Part shown: positions 42,480-54,698 of the stretch, piece after piece
How positions within the stretch are numbered: the first letter of the stretch is position 1
Layout of the letters: every line of letters begins with the position of its first letter
From: Calamus simplicifolius
Taxonomy: Eukaryota; Streptophyta; Magnoliopsida; Arecales; Arecaceae
Direction: 5' to 3'
Assembly: GCA_900491605.1 (NCBI GenBank)
Contig: UESW01004012.1
Span: 665,198-729,197, forward strand
DNA: 64,000 nt
Notes under the pieces: generated by a model
Database searches by the model: none
Seen by the model: only the letters and a program-made list of their open reading frames with translations
What the model was told of the DNA's origin: nothing
Position numbers and translations under genes: made by a program

Positions 42480-43060
42480 CATAGGACAGCTTCGGCCGGC
42501 GGCCAGGGCCGCCGCCGGCCTAATTCCGTCCGGCCCGGCCACTGGAGGCCGGGCCGAAGCCGGCCACCGCCGCGGCCGGCCTCCTTTCCCCCTCTATCTA
42601 TCTCAATTTCTCTCCCTCTCTCTCTTTCTCTCTACTGCTCCCGCGTGGAATTCATCGCGCCAGCATCGAATCCGGCTAAATTGGGGCCGATCCGGCCGCC
42701 GTTGGCCGGACCAGAGCCGACCGCGGTGGCGACCGGCCTCCCCTCACACCCAAATTCTCTCTCATCTCACTAATTCTCTCTCACGACCCGCGCGGTACAA
42801 TACTGTGCCGACGGCACGGCCGGCCACCTTGGCCGGCCGAACCTTCACCGGACGCATGCCCGGCGCCAGTGGAGGCGACAGGCCGGAGCTTAGGCCCGGC
42901 GAGGCGGCGAGCACGCCGCCGAGCCCGAACCAATCAGCGCCGGCTTTCGCCACCACGCGAGAGAAGGGCCGATTGGCCCTCTCTCTCTTTTCTCTCTCCA
43001 CCACCACCCCGCCGGACACCTCCCCCGGTGCCGGCGGGGTCGCCGGCCGAAGCTCAGGCC
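42480..43060. repeat. GC-rich CCGGCC-dense block of the LTR
   Basis: Dense in CCGG, GGCCGG and CCGGCGAGG words with a CT-rich tract inside (42600-42640). Contrasts sharply with the AT-rich surroundings. Also present in 51173-51536 and 60052-60300 and, reversed, in the inner LTRs. Long open frames here (e.g. 42421-43071) reflect composition only. Confidence 0.75.
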
Positions 43061-44486
43061 CGGCGTATTAGCTCCCCCTCCTCTCTAGGGCCACCGATAG
43101 TACACCTGCACACTTGTGGTAATCGGATAGAGTTTTACTAGTCTTTATGTAGCGCTCCATAAAGAGCTAGAGAACCCCAACTAATTATCATAAGTGGCAG
43201 ACACACGAAAACACATCATGTTAAAACTTTTCATTTTCATCTCAATTATATACACAAATCACTCAATCAACACCAAGCATCAACCTGCTCAGATAATATT
43301 TCTCATGACATTCCTCAGGCAGTTTACAAGATCACATTCACAATCGACATCAAAATCCTAAGTGCACACATCATGCTCATAATTTTCTCCAAAACATAAG
43401 TCTCGTATTCATATCCAAAAAGGTCTAAAACATCATTACATCTCACTGTACACATACACATATACAAAATACAAATATCGAACCACACTCTCTCAATATA
43501 CAAGGCTAGCATTTACACACCCTTGCATCTCAGCAAGCATCACCAGTTAAGGGTTCTGTCCTGCTTATCTTGTGATCCTGGTAGAAATACTCACTGATCT
43601 GAAAGAATATTTAAATCATAGAGGGATGAGACCTAAGTCCCAGTGACTGGATAACCATCTAACTATGGAGAAATAGAGAACCATAACCGCTTAATTTCAA
43701 TCGTATGCTGATACTATTTAGCTTGTACAACTCAAAGTACATTTTTAATATGATATCAGATAAAATAAAATGTAGCTTATTCTTCAAATAACATATCAGT
43801 ACTGAAATACTCTATAATAACTATTCACTGAAAGATAACTCATTAAAATAAAATCCATGCATTACAATATGAAGATATGCATTCTTTATCTACAACCCAG
43901 ACTCTCATCAGGATATGCTTGCCCACTAGCATCTCAAGTAAGCTCTCCCTCTCGGGATAACTATTTGGCCCATTGGTCCTTTTTATATCACAACATATGC
44001 TTTTAGATCTCATGATGCTGGGCTGTGTGTGTAATGCCTCTGAGGTACCACCCTACAGTCGCCCTTCTATAGGTGTACTCTCATCGGGTGCGTGACTAGC
44101 AACAGGATCCCCGCACAAATAGCACCCCTTACCCGTGCGGTTCACCTGGAAAAGTGCTTTGTTCCTTAACCCTGGAACCTCGGGTTTTCTCTCTGCCACC
44201 ACGGGCTATATATAGTAATCGCTCCACTGAGCTATGATTCATGCCCCCACAGGCTGCTCACAACCAGCCCCATTGGTCTGGTTAAGCGTGCACTCACCCC
44301 TGATTCTGGGGTTCATCGTACGATTTGTTCGTAAGGAGGTGCCGGCTCGATAGTAGTATGCAATGCTCATGCTACAGTACAGTCTAAAGGATGATCAGCC
44401 CCCTAGCTGCCTGATGCTCAGTATGATACATACATCATTTGTAAAGCTTTATCATGCAAATATGCCATGTATACATAAAAATCCCC

Positions 44487-44580
44487 TCATCGAAACTCAT
44501 GCTTATGTGTTTATGCTCAAAACTCATGCTCGAAACTCATGCTTATTTCTTTATGCTTAAAACTCATGCTCAAAACTCAT
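44487..44580. repeat. Minisatellite on AACTCATGCT
   Basis: About five copies of AAACTCATGCT(T/C) with spacers such as TATGTGTTTATG inside the solo LTR. Confidence 0.75.
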
Positions 44581-45034
44581 TTATTAGAATATCATATACT
44601 AGGTTCTCATTTCTCATATTTAAAACATACATAATACTCTGCTAAACATAACATACCATAACTAGGTATTAATCTCATTATTCTAGCTCAAATTAACTTC
44701 TCATTTCTAGATGAGAAATCCACTCACCTTAGTAGGTTACTCCTCGACTGGTACTCAACTCTGGTATTCTGGCTCCCTGGAATAACCCTCTTGACCTACG
44801 TCAACATACAGATACGATAGCTATTAGGATTACCTCTACACGAGGTTTTCCCACGAACCATGCATGCATACATGATCTATCCTCTAATATCTCATTATTT
44901 TCTTCCACCCTTTCTCTACTCAAGATTACTTCTACTATTACCTCAAAATACAATAATCTAAGAAAATCTAAAGTCATACAAGATCTAGGGAAGCTATAGC
45001 TTACCTGGAGTCGAGCACAAACCCCAAGCTTTCC

Positions 45035-45136
45035 TTTCCCTTTTTCTTTCTTCCTCCTTTTTCTTCTTCTTCTTCTTCTTCTTCCTCTCTTTTCTCCTCT
45101 TCTTTCTCTCTTTCTTTCTTTCTTTCTTTTCTCTGG
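45035..45136. repeat. Pyrimidine (TTC/TTTC) microsatellite
   Basis: (TTC)n followed by (TTTC)n on the plus strand, inside the solo LTR. Read backwards it gives a Lys/Arg/Glu-only frame, which is not a gene. Confidence 0.85.
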
Positions 45137-45569
45137 CTGAACCCACGTTTCCCTTTTTCTCTAATGACTTGGGGACCAAGTCATTGGAAACTTAAGGGTT
45201 AAGGCATGCCAAATTCCCCTTTTGCCCTTAAACATTCTTAACGCGCGCTTTTGAAAAACACGTGGCTCACTTATAACCATGATATTTTGCCCTTAGATTT
45301 TCTTTCCCAAGTTGCCCTTAACACAATTACCAATTGACATCGGAGCCTTTTTTCATTTTGCCCCTGATATAGCATTTTTTAATCGATTTATAGCCCAGAT
45401 CATCATTTTTTACTTAAATCGATACTTTTATGTAACATTTCTTAGAAAAGACTTTACCAGCTTGAAGAATTCGATTTTAGAAATCCAACGGTTCAAACGG
45501 CATCCAAATCGGACTTGAAATGGATTAAATATGAAATTCTCAAGATTTAACTCAGAAAAACTTGCCGTC

Positions 45570-45753
45570 TTGGAGTCGGCTCGAACAGATTTGGAGTCGG
45601 CTCCAGCAGAAATAGGGGTCGACTCCAGAAAAGTGGGGGTCGACTCCTGAAAAGTAGGGGTCGACTCCAGCTCTGCAGGGGTCGACTCCCAAGCGTGCCG
45701 AAAGTTTAAAACCGTGCCAGAGTCGACTCCTCTCCAATTGGGTCGACTCCAAC
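45570..45753. repeat. Array of GGAGTCGACTCC-type palindromes
   Basis: Eight sites related to the perfect palindrome GGAGTCGACTCC, most shortened to GGGGTCGACTCC or GGAGTCGGCTC, spaced by about 24-30 bases. Lies near the start of the solo LTR. Confidence 0.85.
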
Positions 45754-46002
45754 CACTAAAAACATCATTTTAGGATGAAACTCAAACTAAACTCGATTTT
45801 TCTTGTGATTTAAACCCATTAAAACTTAAGTCTCTCAATTTCTTAAATCAAACTCATTAACATTCAGAAATATACTTATTTACTTCAAAATTTCTTCTCT
45901 TTACATTTATCAAAAGGCCAACACACCCACATTTCACTGAAACTTTCTGACTTTCATTTCAAATGAAAATGCCATAAATTACAAGGTTTTCAGGATGTTA
46001 CA

Positions 46003-46360
46003 TGGCGAGGCGGCGAGCACGCCGCCGGGCCTGAACCAAGGTTCGGCCGGCCACATTCTCCCGTTCTCAATCTCATCTCTCTCTCTGCCTCTCACGCTCT
46101 CTCTCTGTCTCTCTGGATGCCAGGGGATTACCTGATGGAAATAGACGCCAGGATGATGGAGGGAGTCCCCCTCCATCATATAAATAATCCCCTACGCAAC
46201 GCTTCAGTCTAGGGACTTGGAAACCCATCAGACACACATAGACTCGGGAATCCAAGCGTCATACAGGGAACTTAAATATCATAATAACACTAGGTGCCAA
46301 GTGACCCCAATTAAATACTGAGAGTTATCCTCCCCATAATTAAATTACCGGGGGTTTACA
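46003..46360 (-). repeat. Left LTR, second part
   Basis: Continues the interrupted LTR (GGCGAGGCGGCGAGCACGCC...) and ends ACCGGGGGTTTACA at 46360, matching 60052-60619. Contains a CT-rich tract and a TATAAATAA site (about 46180), a possible LTR promoter element on the plus view only. Confidence 0.8.
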
Positions 46361-49300
46361 TTCTCCCCTCCTTATTAAAATTTCGGCCTCGAAATTTGAT
46401 ATACATCCAATAGAATACAGAATCCAAATTTTCTATCTCATAATCAGCTAAATTTCATTCAAAAGTCACAGTCATGATATATCATTGATCTGTAATAAGA
46501 TACAAATATTTGTGGATGTTTCTTTTTCATTTTCTCCTTAGACTCCCAAATAATCTTCCTCTCAGAATAATTACTCCGCTGAACTTTGACATAAGGAATA
46601 CTACACCATCTCAGAACTTAATCCTTGCGGTCCACAATGTGTACAAGATGATCTTCATAGGTCAATTCTTTCTTAAACTAAATCGGTTCAAGTTCTAACA
46701 CATAACGGGGTTTGAAATACACCTCCTCAGTCATGAAGATATGAAACACATTGAATACCCCAAAGAGTAATGAAGACAGTGCTAAGCTATAAGCCGCTTC
46801 CTTATTTTGATCAAAATCTCAAATGGCCTAATGTATTGTGGCTTAAATCACCTCTAACACAAATCTCATTAAATCATTGGTTAGTGAACTTCCAAATGAT
46901 CTTCAACCTGAATTTCAAATCTTTCTATTTAACATCAACATAACTTTTCTATTAACTCTGAGCTACATGAAGCTGCTTTAATTAACGATACTTTCTCATA
47001 TTACTAAACCAGCTCAGTATCCAAAATTTTCTCTCTCACACTTCATCTCAATAATTTTTTTTTTTTCACTTTATATCATAGACAACAAAATGAATCCATT
47101 TGAATATTGGCCTAGTAATCATTAAAGTAAGCAATTTTACTAAGGGTAAGAAGCTATACCAAGCACCTCCTGACTATATCACACCAGCTCGCAGTATATC
47201 ATTTAAGATCTAATTGGTTCCTGCAGTTTGTCCATCTATTTAAGGGTAGAAGGCTGCGCATAAATTCAGTTTAATCCACTAAGATTTATAAAGATATTAT
47301 CAAATTAAAAGAGTGAGACAATTGGGTTCAGACTTAATTTACGTAGTTTACCATTAAACCAAAAACAAATATTAACATTTAACCCACTAAAATTTCACCC
47401 TTGAAATTAAATGTCCACAAATTTTGTACCATTATAGATACTCACTAGCAATTTTTATTTCATTCCTTGGTACCCAAATGACGTATCAAACTTCAATAAT
47501 TAATTTGATCTTTCTACCAAATAAAATTGAATTCCTTAAGAAGTATTTCTTTCCTGTCATCCCTTTTATATATATGTATCTATATATACCTTAACTTCTC
47601 ACAACACAATCATTATAAATATCATAGAATCCATCACATGTATTATGTCATCCATTCTTAAGGTTAGTAACACATCAGGTATTCTTAATTCCTCGATAAG
47701 ACAATTCTAAATTCTTGTAAATTAGATATAAGATAGTTTTCTTCCAATGCTCTCTCAACTCATAAATAGTTGAATGTGCCATTAATCATTACGACACTTA
47801 TTTCAATCATCATAACATACTTGGTTTCACTCTTGAATACTTCTAGCTAACAACAATGAACATTAAGCCAATCATTTAGGATATCTTTCATAATTATCAT
47901 AATCAACTAATTTAATTTCTTTGAATAATAGTGCCATCATTAATCATCAGTATAATTATTTTATCTCCTTCATATTTATCTGTAAATACCACTACAACCA
48001 ATTAATTTCTCTTGAATAGGTCAGTATATCCTCAATAAATAATGTAATTTAAATGATTCAAATTCTCGAATCAATTATTTCATTAGCAATGATTATCAAA
48101 ATCATCTATAGATTATGCAATGTCTCATGCCATAACATGACCAATTAATTTAAACCCTTCAAATATCTCAAAGTGACTTCACTAGTCTAGCTCAGATGGA
48201 TACAAGACTTATAAGGTCAATAAAGATTGAAAATGCATTTACCATCCGTAAGACATAATTGAAAATTATAGCAATCTCTTTATGATTTGAAAGTGATAAT
48301 AGATGTACCCTTAACCATAATCCATAACTGATAATAATCAAAATAAAATCATCTCCCTCCTATTTTCTTAACAATAATTATGCCACTTATCGATGATTGA
48401 TAATTTATCCATCCTGGAGAAAGATATCTACTTAGGAACTATGAAGAAAGGTACAATAAGTATGCACGATAAATTAATGAATAGATATCTTGATTTAGAA
48501 ATCTATTAACAGATGAAAATTCCCACAAAATTCTTTATCAGTGAAATTTATCTTATTCTCATTGTTGCTAAAATCTTTAACTTTCTACCATTAAAATATT
48601 TGATCATTTATAGCCAAAATCAGTTCTAAAGATTAATAGAGTCTATAGCTCTCAAAAACTTAAACAGTAATTGTCTTAGAATTTAAAATTTTATATTCTT
48701 CCTAAATGACCCATCATGATATAATATGCAGTCAACTATTTCATTAGCATCAATATCAACCATCTCCATATCTAGCAAATTAACAATCAGTTTTGAACAT
48801 GCAATATCCATAATAAAAGTTCTCTTAGTAAAATTCACTATATATACTTCTCCATCCAGACTCAAATTTAGAAAGTACTCAATTGTGATTAATCAAAAAC
48901 ATGTAATTGACTATTTCATTCCCAAAATATCATCAATATTAATCATCCCTATAACCAGCAGATTAGCTCATAATCTTAAACTTATAATATCAACAATGTA
49001 AGTTCCACTATTAAAAATTTATTATATACATCCACATTCAAATTTAGATTTACTAACTCCAAATCCACATATCAACTCAATTGCAATATGGACATAATGA
49101 TGTTATCCTAGTCATATTAGTCATCAATTGTAATTTTCCACTATTATGTTTATTCCATATATTCATCTATCTTTTATTGCATATCCAATTAAAATTTCAT
49201 CTCCCATATTATTTAAAGGTGCTACGAATCATTTCCAACAAGTTTAATGGAGCTAAAACCTCTAGAAGCCCCTTGGCCTCCCCATTGGTCAAGGTCACCA

Positions 49301-49625
49301 GCTTGGGAGTCTCACAATATCATTGGCTTGCGATGGTTCATTCTTAATTCCTATCAAATTTGTAATTCAATTAATATCTTGATAAACATTAAATTTCAAG
49401 CTTCCAAAGCATAATTCATGAATTTCCTTGAAAGTCATAATTGTTTCCATATCATCCTAAGCTAAAGTGTCAGGTTTCCCTAAGTATAATGTCATCAAAA
49501 TATGTTCTCTATGTGTTATCATGTCAATATGTTCGTGTCCCTAGAGTCATATGTTCTCTACGTGTTATCATGTCAATATGTCCGTGTCCCTAGGGTCATA
49601 ACCTGAGCTCTGATACCACTAAAGC
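46361..49625 (-). mobile_element. Internal region 1 of the outer element, non-coding
   Basis: 3265 bases, AT-rich, no gag/pol frame. Nearly identical to 60620-63884 and clearly related, in reverse, to 54454-57136. The polypurine-tract complement is at 46361-46374, the primer-site complement at 49607-49618. Two tandem copies of a TATTGACATGATAACAC-type leader unit lie at 49498-49600. Confidence 0.82.
49607..49618 (-). other. Primer binding site (initiator-Met tRNA), internal region 1
   Basis: On the minus strand TGGTATCAGAGC, the common plant initiator-Met primer site, seven bases from the LTR end at 49626. Confidence 0.85.
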
Positions 49626-51536
49626 TGTCACGCCCCAGACCCAAATATCGTGCTAGGGTGACAACCTGCCGCATGCCGGGCAAGCAAGACGTCACAAAAC
49701 TTTTCACACATGACACTATTATATATATAACCAAGCCAAATACATCACTGAATACTAAAAGTTTTGGGTTACAAACCCTTACACACCACAATAATAAAGC
49801 TTGGACATCAAGCCCTACACATCGGTAGTACTGGGGTTACAACAAAATAATGGGTCTTGTTTTATTTAATAGAAGATCCATCACCCCACCAATCCATCTT
49901 CAATCTCGTGGCTCTGACAAAAACATTGTAAGATTTTTATGAGCTTACACTCAATAAGTAAGCCACGTTATACAGTCAAATCATAGCATAGCAATCAATA
50001 AGCACATAAATGATTTGCATGTTTAAACATTCCACCAATACTCAAACATGCAATGTAAGTAAACCCACTGTTTATACTCTCAATGGTAACTGTAAATGTG
50101 ACCCACGGCCCTGCAATATCTCAATAGTGTACCAACAAGCATCCCCCTACTGAAAGGGTCCAGATACCAGGGTCACGTCATATCATAATCCACCAGAACA
50201 CATACTCTATATGCGTGATGCCACCTCGAACCAAGCAGAATACATCCTCTAGATGTGTGATGCCACCTCATAGTAACTCAGAACACATCCTCTAGATGCA
50301 TGATGCCATCTCGAACCCAAGCAGAACACATCCTCTAGATGTGTGAATGGCATAAACAAGCAGAACACATCCTCTAGACGTGTAGGTGGCATAAACAAGC
50401 AGAACACATCCTCTAGACGTGTAGGTGGCATAAACAAGCAGAACACATCCTCTAGACGTGTGTGTGGTATGATATGATAAAGGAGAACCGCGGCGACACA
50501 TAACAGTACCTCACATCATGCACAAACATATCAATAACATCTCTATATTGCATAAACAGTGGATTATACCTACTGAACAATTGCATGTAATATATCATAT
50601 CAATGTCATAATAACTGCATCTCTCATGCATAGCATCTACATATGAAATCATAGCACATAAACAACCATGTGTTCATAATATTCATCTTCTTACAATTTA
50701 GCCAATAACAATTCTTCATGTCACAATATAATTCACAATTTAAACATTCATATAATGAATAATTTATTAAATACTGATAACTGGCTTACTTACCTCAGTA
50801 CGCAATCCAACAGGTATATATCAGCTAGTCAGATGTCTGAGCACCTACAGGATCATTTTACACAATTAATTTATTGAATACGAATATTAAAATGACCCTT
50901 AGAATTTCTACCCAGACTAGTTCACGGGCCCAACTTTGGGCTCGTATATCTCCCACTATACACACCCAACTGAAAAATAAAATATCCCAAGAAACTAGAA
51001 TTCACCCAGATTCTAGCCATATAATTATTTTACTAATCCCGGCCCGTTACGGGGCCCAAAAACCAACCCCAAAACAGATCGCTGCATGGCCCAATAGGGC
51101 CCAAAAGATGGCAGCCCAGCCGGCCCACTTAATCCTTCAATCCCCGCTCCCCTGTTTCACCCGAAACATAGGACAGCTTCCGGCCGGCGGCCAGGGCCGC
51201 TGCCGGCCTAATTCCGTCCGGCCCGGCCACCGGAGGCCGGGCCGAAGCCGGCCACCACCGCGGCCGGCCTCCTTTCCCCCTCTATCTATCTCAATTTCTC
51301 TCCCTCTCTCTCTTTCTCTCCCCTGCTCCCGCGTGGAATTCATCACGCCGGCATCGAATCCGGCTAAATTGGGGCCAGTCCGGCCGCCGTTGGCCGGACC
51401 AGAGCTGGTCACCGCCGCGGCCGGCCTCCCCTCACACCCAAATTCTCTCTCATCTCACTAATTCTCTCTCACGACCTGCGTGGCACAATACTGTGCCGAC
51501 GGCACAGCCGGCCACCTTGGCCGGCCGGACCTCCAC
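49626..51536 (-). repeat. Middle LTR, first part
   Basis: Matches 40940-42850 with few differences. Includes the same minisatellite (50193-50470) and GC-rich block. Interrupted at 51536/51537 by the complete inner element; resumes at 60052. Confidence 0.85.
50193..50470. repeat. LTR minisatellite, second copy
   Basis: Same about seven-unit CAGAACACATCCTCTAGACG array as in the left LTR. Confidence 0.85.
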
Positions 51537-51882
51537 TGTAATACCCGGTTCAAATGAACCAGATTTGGTTCAGACGAACCAGGCTTGGTTCAAATGAACC
51601 AAGCTCCTGACTTTTGGGTTCTCGGACTAACGCTTCGCTCCAGGCGAAGCGTTTGGCCTTCCGGGAAAACTCAGATCCGAGGCGCTGCTCAAGTGAATAA
51701 ATAGGGAGGATGAGGACCCTTCCACAGGCGCACTTCCTCCACCAGGTAAATTTTCTGGCTTCGAGAGAGAGAGAGAGAGATAGCATGAGAGAGGAGAGAG
51801 AGAGAGATAGCGTGAGAGAAAGAGAGAGAGACAGAAACTGGGAGACAGAGAGAGAATGCAGTGAACCGGCCGTGCATTGGTT

Positions 51883-52092
51883 CGGGCCCGGCGGCGTGCC
51901 CGCCGCCTCGCCGGGCCCGAGCTCCGGCCGGTGACTCCGCCGGCACCATGAGCAGCGTCCGGCGGAGTAGTGGCGGTGATAGAGGAGAGAGAGAGGGCCA
52001 ATCGGCCTCTCTCTCATGCGGTGACGGAAGCCAAACCGGCTTCCGTCGGTTGGTTCAGGCCCGGCGGCGTGCTCGCCGCCTCGCCGGGCCTG
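51883..52092. repeat. GC-rich hairpins in the LTR
   Basis: GGGCCCGGCG / CGCCGGGCCC pair at 51883-51919, GACGGAAGCC / GGCTTCCGTC at 52023-52047 and AGGCCCGGCG / CGCCGGGCCT at 52056-52092. All repeat in the 3' LTR. Confidence 0.75.
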
Positions 52093-52505
52093 AGCTCCGG
52101 GCTGCGCCTCCACCGGCGCCGGGCGTGCGTCCGGTGGAGGTCCGGCCGGCCATGGTGGCCGGCCGTGCCGCCGGCACTGTTGAAGCCGTGCGGACGATTA
52201 GAGAGAAATTGAAGAGATTAGAGATGAATTGAATGAAATTGAGGGGGATGGATTTAAGGGGGAGGCAAGTCACGGCGACAGCCGGCTCCGGTCCGGCCAA
52301 TGGTGGCCGGACCGCCCCCAATTTCGCCGGAGAAGTCGATGGCATGGAGACAGCCCGAACGGATGAATCGGGAGGGAAAAGATGATTTAGAGAGAATGAT
52401 AGAGGGAGTGTGGCCGGCCGCGGCGGCGGCCGGCTCTGGCCCGGCCTCCGGTGGCCGGACCGCCGTGGATTCGGCCGGCGGCGGCCCTGGCCGCCGGCGT
52501 CTTCC

Positions 52506-52530
52506 ATCCCCTGTTTCTGAAACAGGGGAT
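52506..52530. repeat. Perfect 11-bp-arm hairpin
   Basis: ATCCCCTGTTT and AAACAGGGGAT around CTG. It directly precedes the end of the GC-rich block; the same hairpin is in the 3' LTR near 58096-58122. Confidence 0.8.
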
Positions 52531-52985
52531 CGGGTGATTTAAGGCTGAACCGGGCCGGCTGGGCCGGCCGGTTCAGGCCTTTTGGGCCATGCTGCATTGA
52601 GATTTTGGGCTGGATTTTGGGCCCTGTAACGGGCCGGGATAGAAAAATAATTATATGGTTGGAATCTAGGTTGATTCTAGTTTCTTGGGGTATTTTTACT
52701 TCCCCATTTGAGTGAGTATGGTGAGAGATATTCGAGTCCGAAGTTGGGCCCGTGGATTGGTCAGGGTAGAGTCTTAGGAATCATTTCATTATCCAGATTT
52801 TAATCAATTAATTGTGTAGGTACCCCGACATCTGATTAGATGAGATATCTGTTGGATTGCGTGCGAAGGTAAGTAAACCAGTTATCAGTTTATTAAATAA
52901 GTTATTTCAGGATATGCGTAGTCAAATTGTGAATTGTTATTGGCTAATTGTATAAGTAGATGAATACTACGATTTCATATGTGGA

Positions 52986-53170
52986 TGCTATGCATGTGAG
53001 ATGCAGTTATTATGCATGTGAGATGTTGTTGCTATGCATGTGAGATGCTATGCTTGCTATGCATGAGATGCTGTTGCTATGCATGAGGGGACAGATGCTG
53101 TTGCTATGCATAGAGATGCTGTTGCTATGCATGAGAGATGCAGTTGCTATGCATGAGAGATGCAGTTATT
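52986..53170. repeat. Minisatellite TGCTATGCATGAGAGATGC
   Basis: About eight units of 18-25 bases built on TATGCATG(T)GAGATGC. The copy in the 3' LTR (58576-58756) differs by small unit indels. Confidence 0.85.
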
Positions 53171-53299
53171 GTGATATTGATGTGATATATTACATGTAAT
53201 TGTTCAGTAAGTATAATCCACTGTTTTACTACATGATTGATGTATTGATGTATTGATGTGATGTGAGGTACTGTTATGTGTCGCCGCGGTTCTCCTTTA

Positions 53300-53590
53300 C
53301 TATGGCCCCAGACATTGTAGATGTGTTCTGTATGATTTTTATGGCCACACACACTGGAGATGTATTCTGTTATGATATGGCCCCACATATTGTAGACATG
53401 TTCTGTATGATTTTTACGGCCTCACACACTGACGAGTGTGTTCTGGCCCACATGTCTTACAATGTGTTCTGTATGATTTTTATGGCCACATACATCGTAG
53501 AGTGTGTTCTGTTATGGTATGGCCCACACATCGTACAATGTGTTCTGTGGATATTGATGGCCACGCATCTGGAGGATGTGCTCTGATTGA
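53300..53590. repeat. Minisatellite with GTTCTGTATGATTTTTATGG
   Basis: About seven units of 35-45 bases, each with a TGTGTTCTG word followed by a GGCC(A/C)CA word. Equivalent to the outer LTR minisatellite in reverse orientation. Short frames across it are repeat-derived. Confidence 0.8.
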
Positions 53591-54460
53591 GGTATTGCAG
53601 GGCCGTGGGTCACATTTACAGTTACCATTGAGAGTATAAACAGTGGGTTTACTTATATAATATAATTGAACGGCTATGGATGCAAATGATTGGTATTATA
53701 TTCATAAGTGCCGCCGCGGTTCTCCTTTGTTATGGGGCATTGCAGGGCCGTGGGACACATATAATATAATATGACAATGAATTGTTTATATGCACTGATA
53801 ATTTGCCATGATATAATACAACAATGATGAGTGCAAATGATTTGAATTATATTTATATGTGCCACCACGGCTCTCCTTTGTTATGGGGCATAGCAGGGCC
53901 TTGGACACATATGATATAATATGATGAGTTTACTTACATTACATGTTTGAGTATTTGTGAAATGTTTATGCATGCAGATTATTTATATGCTTATTGATTG
54001 CTATGCTATGATTGGACTGTATAACATGGTTTACTTACTGAGTGTAAGCTCACAAAATCCTTACAATGTTTTTATCAGAGCCACGAGGTTGAAGATGGAT
54101 TTGGGGTGATGGATCTTCTATTAAATAAGCCAGATCATTATTTTGTTGTAGCCCCAATATTATATATGTGTAGGGCTTGATGCCCAGACTTTATCATTGT
54201 GGTGTGTAAGGAACCATAGGTTCGTTGGAGCTTCTATAAAGTGGATTCATATGTTGATGTAACCCCTGTAATGCTTATGTGTAGGGCTTGTAGCCCAAAT
54301 CTTTAGTTATGGATTGTATTAAAGACATGGACTTGAATGATATATAGGTTATTGCTTTTATTGAACTCAGTGTCATGTTTCGGGACGCCTTGCGTGCCCG
54401 GCACGCGGCGGGTTGTCACCCTAGCTCAAAATTTTTGGGTCTGGGGCGTGACAGCTTTTA

Positions 54461-54472
54461 TGGTATCAGAGC
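54461..54472 (+). other. Primer binding site (initiator-Met tRNA), nested element
   Basis: TGGTATCAGAGC, seven bases after the 5' LTR end. Confidence 0.9.
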
Positions 54473-54479
54473 TCAGGTT

Positions 54480-54625
54480 ATGACTCTAGGGACATGGACA
54501 TATTGACATGATAACAGGTAGAGAACTTATGACCTAGGGACATGACATATTGACATAGGTAGAGAACTTATGACCCTAGGGACACAGACATATTGACATG
54601 ATAACACGTAGAGAACATATTTTGA
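54480..54625 (+). repeat. Three tandem leader repeats next to the primer site
   Basis: About 41-50-base units with GGGACA...GACATATTGACATGATAA and TAGAGAAC(T/A)TATGA. Position fits an untranslated leader; a packaging role is speculation. Confidence 0.75.
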
Positions 54626-54698
54626 TGACATTATACTTAGAGTCACCTGACACTTTAGTTTATGATATTAACCACATCTAATTTAACAGAAAATAGTT

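Larger units (their letters stand above)
40940..43065 (-). repeat. Left LTR, first part
   Basis: Starts TGTCACGCCCCAGACCC (plus view) and matches 49626-51536 almost base for base. Interrupted at 43065 by a solo LTR and continued at 46003. Contains a minisatellite (41505-41780) and a GC-rich CCGGCC block (42480-43060). Joined length, without the target duplication, is about 2.48 kb. Confidence 0.85.
43066..46002 (-). mobile_element. Solo LTR of a second gypsy-like family, 2937 bp
   Basis: Interrupts the left LTR: the uninterrupted middle LTR joins these flanks directly. The plus-view right end is ...GGTTTTCAGGATGTTACA, i.e. an LTR starting TGTAACATCCTGAAAACC on the minus strand; the left end reads TATTAGCTCC (TG expected). 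Flanks CGGCG (43061-43065) and TGGCG (46003-46007) look like a 5-bp target duplication with one change. No internal region, so it is probably a solo LTR. Confidence 0.75.
51537..54453 (+). repeat. 5' LTR of the nested element
   Basis: Starts TGTAATACCCGGTTCAAATG and ends GGGTCTGGGGCGTGACA. Early part has GA-repeats (51765-51855), a GC-rich block with hairpins (51880-52590), then two minisatellites (52986-53170, 53300-53590) and three copies of a CGCGGTTCTCCTTT box (near 53283, 53714 and a variant near 53866). Confidence 0.9.

Noticed and set aside
42421..43071. Open frame of 216 codons in the GC-rich LTR block
   Set aside because: Pro/Ala/Arg/Ser-rich by composition, lies inside an LTR, shifts frame between the LTR copies and has no domain.
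44994..45179. Lys/Arg/Glu-only frame
   Set aside because: Antisense reading of the TTC/TTTC microsatellite.
46510..49347. Short frames shared by both internal regions (e.g. 46510-46698, 48726-49001, 49081-49347)
   Set aside because: They recur only because the DNA is duplicated; no gag/pol similarity and AT-driven composition.
51550..52113. Minus-strand open frame of 187 codons (and the similar 57288-57773)
   Set aside because: Antisense to the LTR of the nested element; translates GA-repeats and CCGG words; the two LTR copies do not keep the same frame.
53263..53639. Frames with repeated VFCMIFMATH-like peptides (also 58855-59231)
   Set aside because: Minisatellite in the LTR, not a gene.
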